The position numbers and the translations under genes were made by a program. The notes beneath the pieces were generated by a model. The model did no database searches. It saw nothing but the letters and a program-made list of their open reading frames with translations, and had not been told where the DNA came from. From NCBI GenBank assembly GCA_001464895.1, contig LNEE01000022.1, forward strand, positions 1 to 44,957: a stretch of 44,957 nt of DNA. Reading direction: 5' to 3'. This DNA comes from Betaproteobacteria bacterium Ga0077532. Lineage in GTDB: Bacteria; Pseudomonadota; Gammaproteobacteria; Burkholderiales; Ga0077523. How positions within the stretch are numbered: the first letter of the stretch is position 1; each line of letters begins with the position of its first letter. Positions 34,241 to 42,749 of this stretch are shown piece after piece.

Positions 34241-35502
34241 ACCGCCTCTACCTGCGGATCTGGCTGGCCTTCCTCGGCATCCTCGTCGTGTTCGGAGTGC
34301 TCGTATCCGCGCTCTGGTGGCTCACCGCCGACGAGCGGCCCGGTCCTCGTGTCATGGAAGGCATCCGGACCGTCGTCGAGCGCTCCCTCCCTCCGGCCGC
34401 TGTCCCGGTGCGGGAACTCCAGCGCGTTCTCGACGACGTCGGTGGGCGCATCGAGGTCGACATCACGGTCCACGGCGCCGACGGCGCGCTGCTCGCCCAT
34501 GCGGGTCCGCCCGCGCCCCCGCCGCGCCGGCTGAGCCCCGACGGCGCGCGCATCGAACGTGGCTTCGCCCGGGGGCCGTTCGTCGTGATGCGTCTCGACG
34601 ACGGGCGCGTCGTGACGGTGCGTCCACGGCGTGCCCCCCGCTTCGTCGGGCTGCTCATGGCGCTCGGGGTGTTGCTCGCCACCACGGCGGCCGGTGCCTA
34701 CTTCATCGTGCGCAGGATCACCGGCCGGCTGGAGCGCCTGCGTGCGCGCGTCGACGCGCTCGGCTCCGGCGACCTCACTGCGCGGGTCGACGTCGAGGGT
34801 CGCGACGAGATCGCCCAGCTCGCGTCCAGCTTCAACCAGGCGGCCGGGCGGATCGAGCAATTGCTCGGGGCGCAGAAGACGCTGCTGGCCAATGTGTCGC
34901 ACGAACTGCGGACACCGCTCACGCGGATGCGCATGGGACTCGAACTCCTCGGGGAGGGCGCGCCGCCGGAACTCGTCGGACGCATGCGCCGCGAGATCGG
35001 GGAGCTCGACAGCCTCGTCGGCGAACTGCTTCTCGCGAGCCGTCTGGATGCTGGCGTCAGCGCCGAGCCGCCCGAAGCCGTCGACCTGCTCGGGCTCGCC
35101 GCCGAAGTGGCGTCGGAGTACGGGCTGGAGATCTCCGGCGAGAGCGTCACGATCGTCGGTGAGCCGAAGGCGCTGCGACGCCTGGTGCGCAACCTTCTGG
35201 AGAACGCCCGCCGGCACGGCGCCGGCCAGCCCTTCGAACTCAGTGTCCACGTCGTTCCGGACGGTGGCGGACGCCTCGTCGTCGCCGATCGCGGGCCGGG
35301 CGTACCCGAGCACGAGCGCGAGCGCATCTTCGAACCGTTCCATCGCGTCCGCACGGCGGGCGACGGGGCGGAAGGCACCGGGCTCGGCCTCGCACTCGTG
35401 CGACAGATCGCGCACCGCCATCGCGGCGAAGTGCACTACCTGCCGCGCGAGGGTGGTGGCAGCGAGTTCCACGTCACGATCCGGAGCCTGGGGCCTGGGT
35501 GA
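34237..35502 (+). CDS. membrane sensor histidine kinase
   Basis: The 421-residue kinase has transmembrane helices at about 8-30 and 135-158 with a periplasmic sensor of some 100 residues between, then a HAMP domain, the H-box NVSHELRTPLTRMRMGLELL with His222, the N-box LVRNLLENARRHG, and G-boxes in VADRGPGVPEHERERIFEPF and GTGLGLALVRQIAHRH. The start is GTG, overlapping the regulator stop by four bases. It should phosphorylate the adjacent OmpR-type regulator. The signal is unknown; the Spy-like partner suggests envelope stress or metal. Confidence 0.92.
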   Translation: MNRLYLRIWLAFLGILVVFGVLVSALWWLTADERPGPRVMEGIRTVVERSLPPAAVPVRELQRVLDDVGGRIEVDITVHGADGALLAHAGPPAPPPRRLSPDGARIERGFARGPFVVMRLDDGRVVTVRPRRAPRFVGLLMALGVLLATTAAGAYFIVRRITGRLERLRARVDALGSGDLTARVDVEGRDEIAQLASSFNQAAGRIEQLLGAQKTLLANVSHELRTPLTRMRMGLELLGEGAPPELVGRMRREIGELDSLVGELLLASRLDAGVSAEPPEAVDLLGLAAEVASEYGLEISGESVTIVGEPKALRRLVRNLLENARRHGAGQPFELSVHVVPDGGGRLVVADRGPGVPEHERERIFEPFHRVRTAGDGAEGTGLGLALVRQIAHRHRGEVHYLPREGGGSEFHVTIRSLGPG

Positions 35503-35586
35503 CCCGCTGCGCGCGAAGTCGGTGCGGGTGCACAGCAACGACGGACTCTCCCTTAGACTCCGCGCATCGGACACGAGGAGTTCCTC

Positions 35587-36900
35587 ATGCGCGCCGGCTT
35601 CGCCCTTTCCCTCATCGCTTCCACTTTCCTCTGCGGAGCCCTGCCCGCATCCGCCGCGGACACGCTCGCCGACCGCGTCGACGCGAAGCTGCGCGGCCTC
35701 GAACCGCGAGTCATCGAATGGCGGCGTGACTTCCACGCGCATCCGGAGCTTTCGAATCGCGAGACGCGCACGGCGTCCCGCGTGGCCGATCACCTGAAGG
35801 CGCTGGGCATGGAGGTCCGCACGGGCGTGGCGCTGACGGGTGTCGTCGGCATCCTGAAGGGCGGGCGTCCCGGACCGGTGGTCGCGCTGCGGGCCGACAT
35901 GGATGCGCTGCCCGTCACGGAGGAGAACGATCTCCCGTTCCGGTCCACCGCGCGCGCCGAGTACATCGGCCAGCAGGTCGGCGTGATGCACGCGTGCGGA
36001 CACGACGCCCACGTCGCGATCCTCATGGGTGTCGCCGAAGCGCTCGCCGCCGAGCGCGAGCGTCTGCCGGGCACCGTCGTCTTCATCTTCCAGCCCGCCG
36101 AGGAGGGGCCGCCGCCCGGTGAGAAAGGCGGGGCTCCGCTGATGCTGGAGGAGGGCGTGTTCGATGATCCGAAGCCGGCCGCGATCTTCGGCCTGCACGT
36201 GATCTCCGGCATCCCCACCGGACGCATCACCTACCGGTCGGGCCCGTTCATGGCGAGCAACGACTGGCTCGACATCGAGGTCACCGGCCGGCAGACCCAC
36301 GGTGCGTGGCCCTGGAACGGGGTGGACCCCGTCGTGACTTCCGCACAGATCGTGACCGGCCTGCAGAACATCGTCGCGCGGCAGGTCGACGTCTCGAAGG
36401 AACCTGCGGTCGTCACCGTGGCCACGGTCCACGGCGGCACCCGCAAGAACATCATCCCGGACCGCGTCCAGATGACCGGCACCATCCGCACCTTCGACGC
36501 CGACATGCGACGCGACATCCATCAGCGCATCCACACCGTCGCCAACGGCATCGCATCGGCGAACGGCGCGACCGCCAAGGTCACGATCGAGGAGGGGACC
36601 GCTGTCACCATCAACGATCCGAAGCTCACCGAACGCATGCTCGGCACTTTGAAGCGCGTGACGGGAGCAGACCGGGTGAGCGTGCATCAGCGCGTGATGG
36701 TGGCCGAGGACTTCTCGTACTTCCAGGAACGCGTGCCGGGGTTCTTCTACTTCGTCGGCGTGACCCCGGAGGGCCCGGATGTCGACAAGGCCGCGCCGAA
36801 CCACTCGCCGCGCTTCATGGTGGACGAGGCAGCACTCATCGTCGGCACCCGGTCGCTCGCAGCGCTTGCCGTGGACTTCCTCGAAGGCACCACCCGCTGA
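35587..36900 (+). CDS. secreted M20-family amidohydrolase
   Basis: The 437-residue enzyme has a signal peptide (to about ASAADT) and the M20D amidohydrolase pattern: EWRRDFHAHPELSNRE near 44-59, VALRADMDALPV with metal-site Asp, HACGHDAHVAILMG with Cys137 and His139, and PAEEGPP. These match N-acyl amino acid or hippurate hydrolases. The insertion in the lid domain with GRQTHGAWPWNGVDPV is normal. It probably releases amino acids from acylated forms in the periplasm. It is followed 61 bases later by an M81 peptidase gene. Confidence 0.87.
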   Translation: MRAGFALSLIASTFLCGALPASAADTLADRVDAKLRGLEPRVIEWRRDFHAHPELSNRETRTASRVADHLKALGMEVRTGVALTGVVGILKGGRPGPVVALRADMDALPVTEENDLPFRSTARAEYIGQQVGVMHACGHDAHVAILMGVAEALAAERERLPGTVVFIFQPAEEGPPPGEKGGAPLMLEEGVFDDPKPAAIFGLHVISGIPTGRITYRSGPFMASNDWLDIEVTGRQTHGAWPWNGVDPVVTSAQIVTGLQNIVARQVDVSKEPAVVTVATVHGGTRKNIIPDRVQMTGTIRTFDADMRRDIHQRIHTVANGIASANGATAKVTIEEGTAVTINDPKLTERMLGTLKRVTGADRVSVHQRVMVAEDFSYFQERVPGFFYFVGVTPEGPDVDKAAPNHSPRFMVDEAALIVGTRSLAALAVDFLEGTTR

Positions 36901-36961
36901 CGCATCGAGATCGCACCAGAGTCTTCCCAGAACAACTCGCATCCCTGAACCGAGGAATCCC

Positions 36962-38461
36962 ATGCGCATTGCCGTCGGCGGTTTCCAGCACGAGACCAAC
37001 ACGTTCGCCCCCAGCCCCGCCACCTTCGAGCGCTTCGAGCGCGGCGAGGGCTGGCCCCCCCTGCTGCGCGGCGGCGATGTCATCGACGGCACGGCGGGCA
37101 TCAACCTGCCGGTGACGGGCGCCATCGACGCGTTGCGGGCAGCCGGCCATCAGATCGTGCCGCTCGCCTGGGCCGCGGCGAGCCCGTCGGCGCAGGTGAC
37201 CGAAGACGCCTACGAGCGCATCGCCGGGATGATTCTCCAGGCGCTGCGCGACGCTGGCCCCGTGGACGGCGTGTACCTCGATCTCCACGGCGCAATGGTC
37301 GCCGCGCACCTCGACGACGGTGAAGGCGAACTGCTTCGGCGGATCCGCAATCTCGTGGGAATGCGGGTGCCCGTGGTCACGAGCCTCGATCTCCACGCCA
37401 ACGTGACCGAACGCATGCTCGGCGCGGCCGACGCGATGGTCGCCTATCGCACGTATCCGCACGTCGACATGGCCGAGACCGGCGGCCGCGCGGCGGGCAT
37501 CCTCATGGAGCTCCTCGAAACCGCGGAGCGACCCTCGCTCGCGATGCGGCGGCTGCCGTTCCTGATCCCGCTCGGCGCGCAGTGCACGATGCTGGAGCCG
37601 ATGGCGTCGCTCTACGCGAAGGTCGCGGCGGAGCAGGCGCGCAAGGGCGTTCTCGGCATTTCGTTCACGCCGGGCTTTCCCGCGGCGGACTTCCCAGAAT
37701 GTGGCCCCGTCGTCTTCGCTTACGGCGCGCGCGCGAGCATCGATGCCGCGGTCGCCGCACTGGCGGGCGCGGTCGCCGAGAGCGAACACGACTTCGCGCA
37801 GGACGTGCTGACCCCCGAGGAAGGCGTACGCCGCGCGATGGCCATCTCTGGACACGCACGCCGGCCGGTGGTGATCGCCGACACGCAGGACAACCCCGGT
37901 GCCGGCGGCAACTCCGACACCACCGGCATGCTGCGGGCGCTCGTCGGCGCGAACGCGCAGCGGGCGTCGATCGGTCTCATCGTCGATCGCGAGGCGGCAC
38001 GCGCCGCCCATGCCGCGGGCGAGGGGGCTTCGATCGAGATCCCGCTGGGCGGGCGATCGGGCATTCCCGGCGATGCGCCCTTCCAGGCGCGGTTCACGGT
38101 GGAGCGTCTGTCGGACGGCCGCGTCACCTGCACCGGCCCCTTCTATCGCGGAGCCCGCATGCAGCTGGGGCCATCGGCCTGCCTGCGCATCGGCGGCGTG
38201 CGGGTGGTCGTGGCCGGCGAGAAGCCGCAGCTGGCCGACCAGGAGCAGTTCCGTTTCATCGGCATCGAGCCGACGCAGGAAGGCATCCTGGTGGTGAAGA
38301 GTTCGGTGCATTTCCGCGCCGACTTCGCGCCTATCGCGGAGACCATCCTCGTGTGCAAGGCGCCGGGGCCCATGCTCGCTGACCCGTCGGACTTCCCATG
38401 GAAGCGCCTCGCGAACGGGATCCGCGTGCGCCCGGGCGGGCCGGTGTTCGCGGCGGGCTAG
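36962..38461 (+). CDS. M81 metallopeptidase, MlrC family
   Basis: The 499-residue protein matches the MlrC family first known from microcystin degradation but widespread without it. Seen are the start MRIAVGGFQHETNTFAPSP, YLDLHGAMVA, TSLDLHANVTERM, YRTYPHVDMAETG and the C-terminal domain start DTQDNPGAGGNSDTTGML. The metal ligands of the family are presumably among these Asp and His residues. The ATG at 36962 is clear, though the frame is open further upstream. It may work with the upstream M20 amidohydrolase in peptide or amide catabolism. A role in cyanotoxin breakdown is not implied. Confidence 0.88.
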   Translation: MRIAVGGFQHETNTFAPSPATFERFERGEGWPPLLRGGDVIDGTAGINLPVTGAIDALRAAGHQIVPLAWAAASPSAQVTEDAYERIAGMILQALRDAGPVDGVYLDLHGAMVAAHLDDGEGELLRRIRNLVGMRVPVVTSLDLHANVTERMLGAADAMVAYRTYPHVDMAETGGRAAGILMELLETAERPSLAMRRLPFLIPLGAQCTMLEPMASLYAKVAAEQARKGVLGISFTPGFPAADFPECGPVVFAYGARASIDAAVAALAGAVAESEHDFAQDVLTPEEGVRRAMAISGHARRPVVIADTQDNPGAGGNSDTTGMLRALVGANAQRASIGLIVDREAARAAHAAGEGASIEIPLGGRSGIPGDAPFQARFTVERLSDGRVTCTGPFYRGARMQLGPSACLRIGGVRVVVAGEKPQLADQEQFRFIGIEPTQEGILVVKSSVHFRADFAPIAETILVCKAPGPMLADPSDFPWKRLANGIRVRPGGPVFAAG

Positions 38462-38468
38462 CGCAGGG

Positions 38469-39077
38469 CTAACCCGCTCGCGTGAACGGCCAGCGACCGC
38501 GCCAGTACTGGATCATGAAGAAGCCGCCCGCCAGGCCGCCGAGGTGCGCGAAGTGGGCCACGCCGGATTCGCTGCCCGTGATGCCGAGCACCAGTTCGAT
38601 CACGCCGTAGAGCGTCACGAAGGTCCGGGCCTTCATCGGGATGGGCGGGAAGAGCAGCAGCACGCGACGTTCCGGGAACAGCATGCCGAACGCGAGCAGC
38701 AGGCCGAAGACGCCGCCCGATGCACCGACCGTCGGGAAAGGCGGCCACGAGAGCAGTTCGCCCACCAGTAGTTGCACCACGGCCGCGGTCACGACGCAGA
38801 TCAGGTAGTACTGCAGATAGCGCTTCGACCCGAACGCGTATTCCACGTCGCGCCCCAGCATCCACAGCCCCAGCATGTTGAAGCCCAGATGCAGCATGCT
38901 GCCGTGCAGGAAGCCGTAGCTCACGAGCTGCCACGGTTCGAGGCTCGGATAGCCCGGGGCCATCGGGTCTGCCATCGGCCAGAGGGCGAAGTGCGCCATG
39001 AGCCATGGCCCCATCATCTGCTGGAAGGCGTATCCGATGATGTTGAGGCCGAGCAGGGCTTGAGTGACGGGAGGCAC
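38469..39077 (-). CDS. rhomboid intramembrane serine protease
   Basis: The 202-residue protein has about six membrane helices and the rhomboid catalytic dyad: Ser120 in VGASGGVFG and His178 in AHFAHLGGLAGG. FLHGSMLHLGFNMLGLWMLG supplies the helix-2 His/Asn motif that stabilises the oxyanion. It cleaves membrane proteins within the bilayer, with unknown substrates. The start is GTG at 39077. It is convergent with the M81 gene, with a seven-base gap. Confidence 0.92.
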   Translation of the reverse strand: MPPVTQALLGLNIIGYAFQQMMGPWLMAHFALWPMADPMAPGYPSLEPWQLVSYGFLHGSMLHLGFNMLGLWMLGRDVEYAFGSKRYLQYYLICVVTAAVVQLLVGELLSWPPFPTVGASGGVFGLLLAFGMLFPERRVLLLFPPIPMKARTFVTLYGVIELVLGITGSESGVAHFAHLGGLAGGFFMIQYWRGRWPFTRAG

Positions 39078-39316
39078 GGAGCGGGTCCTGGAAGCGTGTG
39101 GTTGGGAGGCGGCGCACGGGTCGAGACAGCGCGCCAGTCCTGCCGTTCAGCCGATGTCTCGATGCCCTCATGATACCGGCGGGCACCCTGTGGACGGGCA
39201 TGCGCGATGTCATCGCAGTCCGGACGTCCGCCCGCCGTTCGGCTACGCTTCGAACGCCAACGGAAGCCGACCGACTGCCGGTCCCGGCCCGCCGCACTCC
39301 ATGCGAGGATGTCCCG

Positions 39317-39937
39317 ATGATCGATCTGTATTTCGCCCCCACCGCCAACGGCCAGCGCGTGACCGTCGCATTCGAGGAGTGCGGCATCGCCTACCGCCTG
39401 CACAAGCTGAACCTCGCCGGCGGCGAGCAACACCGCCCCGAGTTCCTGCGCGTGAACCCGGCGGGGTTGATGCCCGCCATCGTCGATGACGACGGTCCCG
39501 GCGGCAAGCCGATCACGCTGACGCAGTCGGCCGCCATCGTTATCTACGCCGCCGAGAAGTCCGGCCGCTTCGTGCCGACCGACCCCGCCGTGCGCGTCCA
39601 CGCGCTGCAGTGGGCCATGCAGGCGGCGAGCGACATCTCCGGGACCAGCGGGACCATCTTCCGGCTCGAGGTCACCGCGCCCGAGAAGAGCCTGGCGATC
39701 ACCGACTACTTCAAGGGTCGACTGCTCACCTTCTTCGGCGACGTCGACCGCCATCTCGAAGGGCGCGCATGGCTCGCTGGTGACGCGCTCTCGTTCGCGG
39801 ATCTCATGCTCTACCCCAACTTCGCCGCCCGTCGTGCGCTCATCGAGGCCGCTGGTGGCTTCCCGAACCTGCAGCGATGGGCTGCCGTGATGGCAGCCCG
39901 GCCCGGCGTGCAGAAGGGCATGGCGGCGGGGGGCTGA
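39317..39937 (+). CDS. glutathione S-transferase family protein
   Basis: The 206-residue protein has a thioredoxin-like N-terminal domain (MIDLYFAPTANGQRVTVAFE, then RVNPAGLMPAIVDDDG with the cis-Pro, and TLTQSAAIVIYAAEK for glutathione binding) and an all-helical C-terminal domain with WLAGDALSFADLMLYPN carrying the conserved N-capping Asp. This layout fits the Nu/Ure2p-like or beta-type GSTs. The ATG at 39317 was chosen to match the family start. It is three bases before a DUF1499 gene. Confidence 0.88.
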   Translation: MIDLYFAPTANGQRVTVAFEECGIAYRLHKLNLAGGEQHRPEFLRVNPAGLMPAIVDDDGPGGKPITLTQSAAIVIYAAEKSGRFVPTDPAVRVHALQWAMQAASDISGTSGTIFRLEVTAPEKSLAITDYFKGRLLTFFGDVDRHLEGRAWLAGDALSFADLMLYPNFAARRALIEAAGGFPNLQRWAAVMAARPGVQKGMAAGG

Positions 39938-39940
39938 GCG

Positions 39941-40354
39941 ATGGGCCTCTTCCCTGGACGAAGGCCCGACGATCTCGGGGTGCGTGGCGGCCGACTGAAG
40001 CCCGTGCCGACGTCGCCCAACGCGGTCAGCAGCCAGGCGACCAAGGGCGACGACCATTTCATCGAACCCCTCACCTATCGGGGGCGGCCGGACGACGCGA
40101 TCTCGGCCCTGGAGGGCATCGTCGCCGCGCTGCCCCGCACGAGCATCGTCGTGCGGTCGGAAGACTATCTGCACGCGGAGTGCGCGAGCGCGCTGCTCGG
40201 CTTCGTGGACGATCTCGAGTTCCATGCGCCAGCCGAAGGGGGCGTCGTCCACGTGCGGTCGGCTTCGCGGCTGGGGCACAGCGATCTCGGCGTCAACCGA
40301 CGCCGTGTGGAAGACATCCGGGCCCGGCTCGCGCGGGTGCTGCCGCCCAGGTAG
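39941..40354 (+). CDS. DUF1499 family protein
   Basis: The 137-residue protein matches DUF1499: SPNAVSSQATKGDDHFIEPL near the start, then SIVVRSEDYLHAECASALLGFVDDLEF, HVRSASRLGHSDLGVNRRRVEDIRARL at the end. It lacks a signal peptide, although the family is often linked to the envelope. It follows the GST gene after three bases and is probably co-transcribed. Function is unknown. Confidence 0.85.
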   Translation: MGLFPGRRPDDLGVRGGRLKPVPTSPNAVSSQATKGDDHFIEPLTYRGRPDDAISALEGIVAALPRTSIVVRSEDYLHAECASALLGFVDDLEFHAPAEGGVVHVRSASRLGHSDLGVNRRRVEDIRARLARVLPPR

Positions 40355-40410
40355 ATCCGCGCAGGCTATGCAGAGGCTCCCTTAGGTCCGAATAGGGTCT
40401 GCACATTGGG

Positions 40411-40590
40411 TCATGCGTCGGCGCCGGTGCCGACGTGGCCCAGTGGGCGGGCGGGTTCGACGCTGTCGTCGTCACGCCGTCGGAAGACCGGGTCCACGAG
40501 GAATGGCAGGCAGGCGACGGCCTGATCCGTGCGTTCGATGCTGCGACGCGCGAGGGCGGTGAGGTACTCCTGGTAGAGATTCGGCTGCAT
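40411..40590 (-). CDS. 59-aa hypothetical protein
   Basis: The frame starts at the ATG at 40590, preceded by CGGAGG with a short spacer, a strong ribosome binding site. It encodes MQPNLYQEYLTALARRSIER followed by TDQAVACLPFLVDPVFRRRD and an acidic, Pro-rich end. It looks like a soluble helical protein. It lies in the gap between DUF1499 and the XRE-like regulator, on the opposite strand. No family is recognised. Confidence 0.5.
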   Translation of the reverse strand: MQPNLYQEYLTALARRSIERTDQAVACLPFLVDPVFRRRDDDSVEPARPLGHVGTGADA

Positions 40591-40760
40591 GCGGCCTCCG
40601 GTGCGGTGCGATGGCCCTGCGACGGCAGGGGTGCGGCATCTGCAGCCATGTTCCATCCCGCGGAGCGTCGGGAAATCTGCATGGAATAGGGTCCCTCCCG
40701 ATGACGCGGACCGGTATCGGATGCGATACTTTTCGCGTCACCTTGCTAAGGGAGCATGCG

Positions 40761-41567
40761 ATGGCCGAAAGCTCGACGCTGGTCGAATCACTGAAGCGCG
40801 CCCTCCGGGCCCGCCGCATCAGTTACGCGCAGGTCGCCACCGTGCTCGATCTCAGCGAGGCGAGCGTCAAGCGGCTGTTCTCCCGAGGGGGGTTCACGCT
40901 CGAGCGGTTCGAGCAGATCTGCCGCCTCGCCGGCACATCGATGATGGAACTCGCCCGCGAGGCCGATCGCGGCAAGGACATCGTGTCGCAGCTCACCCTC
41001 GAGCAGGAGCGCGCGATCATGCGCGACCGCAAGCTGCTCCTCATGGCCGTGTGCGTGCTGAACAACCTGACGCTCGATGCCATCGTCGGCACCTATGCGA
41101 TCTCCAAGGCCGAAGGCATCCGGCTCCTTCTCGAGCTGGAGCGCATCCGCTTTCTCGAACTCCTTCCCGAGAATCGCATCCGGCTCCGGGTGACGCACAC
41201 CTTCACGTGGCTGCCCAACGGGCCGATCCAGCAGTACTTCAAGGCGAAGGCGCAGAACGAGTACTTCCGCGCGCACTTCGACGGCGCCGGCGAGACCATG
41301 CTGCTCGTGAACGGCATGCTCAATGCCGCCGGCAACAGCCTGATGCTCTCCAAGCTGCGGCGGCTGGCCAACGAGTTCGCCGAGATGCACGAGAACCAGA
41401 AGCACCTTCCCCTCGGCGAGCGTCGCCCCTGCACGCTGCTCCTGGCGCAGCGTCCGTGGGAGCTCGAGGACTTCCGCGAGCTGCGTCGCCCACGCGAGAA
41501 CACCGCGGTGGTGGCAACACCGGTTCCGCCGGCACACCCGCTGACGATGCACAGGCCCGCGCCCTGA
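40761..41567 (+). CDS. XRE-like helix-turn-helix transcriptional regulator
   Basis: The 268-residue protein begins with a DNA-binding domain (LKRALRARRISYAQVATVLD, then LSEASVKRLFSRGGFTLERF) of lambda-repressor type. The rest, about 200 residues, is a helical ligand or dimer domain with MAVCVLNNLTLDAIVGTYAI and a winged-helix-like ISKAEGIRLLLELERIRFLEL segment. GGGAG precedes the ATG at 40761. Target genes are unknown; the divergent 59-aa gene is a candidate. Confidence 0.82.
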   Translation: MAESSTLVESLKRALRARRISYAQVATVLDLSEASVKRLFSRGGFTLERFEQICRLAGTSMMELAREADRGKDIVSQLTLEQERAIMRDRKLLLMAVCVLNNLTLDAIVGTYAISKAEGIRLLLELERIRFLELLPENRIRLRVTHTFTWLPNGPIQQYFKAKAQNEYFRAHFDGAGETMLLVNGMLNAAGNSLMLSKLRRLANEFAEMHENQKHLPLGERRPCTLLLAQRPWELEDFRELRRPRENTAVVATPVPPAHPLTMHRPAP

Positions 41568-41754
41568 CGGGCGGGTACGGTGGCCGTGGGCCGGCCGATT
41601 CCAGCAACGCTCGGGTGTTCTGCCGCTTCGATACGCCTGCCGTCACAGCAGGTTGATTCGTTCGCCCTGCTCGCGCGACACTCGGTCACGGCGCCTGCAC
41701 AGGATCGCCCGCGCGCACCCATCCCGGGGCGTGCCAATCATCGAGGAGAATCCC

Positions 41755-41949
41755 ATGCCGTTCATTCACGTGCGGATGTTCGAGGGCCGCACCCAGGAGC
41801 AGAAGCGCGCCTTCGTCGAGGCGATCACGCGCGAGACCGTCGCGACGCTCAACTGCTCGCCGGAGGCCGTGGATGTCGTGATCGAGGATGTCCGCAAGTC
41901 GGACTGGGCCACGGGCGGGCGCTTCTGGTCCGATCCCGCATCCAGTTGA
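41755..41949 (+). CDS. 4-oxalocrotonate tautomerase family enzyme
   Basis: The 64-residue protein starts Met-Pro, so removal of Met exposes the catalytic N-terminal proline of the tautomerase superfamily. It has the single beta-alpha-beta unit with PFIHVRMFEGRTQEQKRAFV and VVIEDVRKSDWATGGRFW. Small tautomerases of this kind act as hexamers on enol/keto substrates. AGGAG lies upstream of the ATG. The natural substrate is not known. Confidence 0.88.
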   Translation: MPFIHVRMFEGRTQEQKRAFVEAITRETVATLNCSPEAVDVVIEDVRKSDWATGGRFWSDPASS

Positions 41950-42000
41950 AGATCCGGGGCGGCGCGGTGGTCATGCCGGTGACGCGTGGCGCCGCGTGGT

Positions 42001-42333
42001 TCACACCCGCAGAGAGTCGGGTGGCTCCACCGACCACACCACATCGCAGCCTTTCTTCGCCGACCGCTCCAGAAGATCGATCAGCGGCCATGCGCGCTGA
42101 CGGAGCGTGACGACGGGTTCCTGCTTCGGGCGGTCGTCGTCGTCCTCTTCGTCGGGGGGCGGCGCGGGCATCGCCGCGAGGGCCGCTTTCAGGCGTTGCA
42201 GTGCCGCCCCGGTGTCAGCGCCGAGGATCGCGCCGGGCACATCGCCGCTGTGCCCGGTCATGCGGATCAGTTCGACACCGGTGTCGCCCAGGGCGACGAA
42301 GGTGCCAACTTTCGAGTCGAATCGGATAAGCAT
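42001..42333 (-). CDS. DUF1840 family protein
   Basis: The 110-residue protein matches DUF1840, a family mostly of Betaproteobacteria: MLIRFDSKVGTFVALGDTGV, then ELIRMTGHSGDVPGAILG, an acidic linker, and VTLRQRAWPLIDLLERSAKK ending in GCDVVW. I choose the ATG at 42333 because the family starts there; the open frame extends upstream without similarity. Function is unknown. It is divergent from the DUF3149 gene. Confidence 0.88.
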   Translation of the reverse strand: MLIRFDSKVGTFVALGDTGVELIRMTGHSGDVPGAILGADTGAALQRLKAALAAMPAPPPDEEDDDDRPKQEPVVTLRQRAWPLIDLLERSAKKGCDVVWSVEPPDSLRV

Positions 42334-42505
42334 GGCCCGATGGTATGCCCGGATCGTGCGGAGCGGTTGATCCAGAGCAATCCCGGTGGCGGAGTGAGCC
42401 GCTACCTTCTGGGCGTCGTCACCGGACGGCAGCGTCGGCGGGGCGCATGGGCCGAGGTTGCGGGGGCGTTCGAAGTGCCGAACCAGACTAACAGGGGAGT
42501 TCACC

Positions 42506-42655
42506 ATGATCCTGCTTCAGAACCTGTTCACCACCGACTACGGGCTGTTGAGCCTCGGCGTGATCGTCGGTGTCCTCTTCATCGGATGGTGGCTTGCCCG
42601 CTGGATTCGCGTTCGCATGGACGAGGACGCCGGGCGCGCCGGACAGTCCCGCTGA
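42506..42655 (+). CDS. DUF3149-like small membrane protein
   Basis: The 49-residue protein has one membrane helix (YGLLSLGVIVGVLFIGWWLA) after MILLQNLFTTD and a basic/acidic tail. The LFTTDYGLLSL segment is typical of DUF3149 proteins. AGGGGAG precedes the ATG. Function is unknown. Confidence 0.72.
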   Translation: MILLQNLFTTDYGLLSLGVIVGVLFIGWWLARWIRVRMDEDAGRAGQSR

Positions 42656-42749
42656 TCCTGGCCGCGTAGCGCGCTGTCCCGCGACGGGCTGGACGCACCC
42701 AGGCCTGCGCCGGGAGAATGCGCCGTTCATTCCGAACGGAGCATCCCGC

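Noticed and set aside
34213..37125. Very long minus-strand open frame (970 codons) over the kinase and M20 genes
   Set aside because: It is antisense to clear genes in high-GC DNA, where the opposite strand rarely has stops; its protein is low in recognisable content and rich in Arg, His, Asp and Gly.
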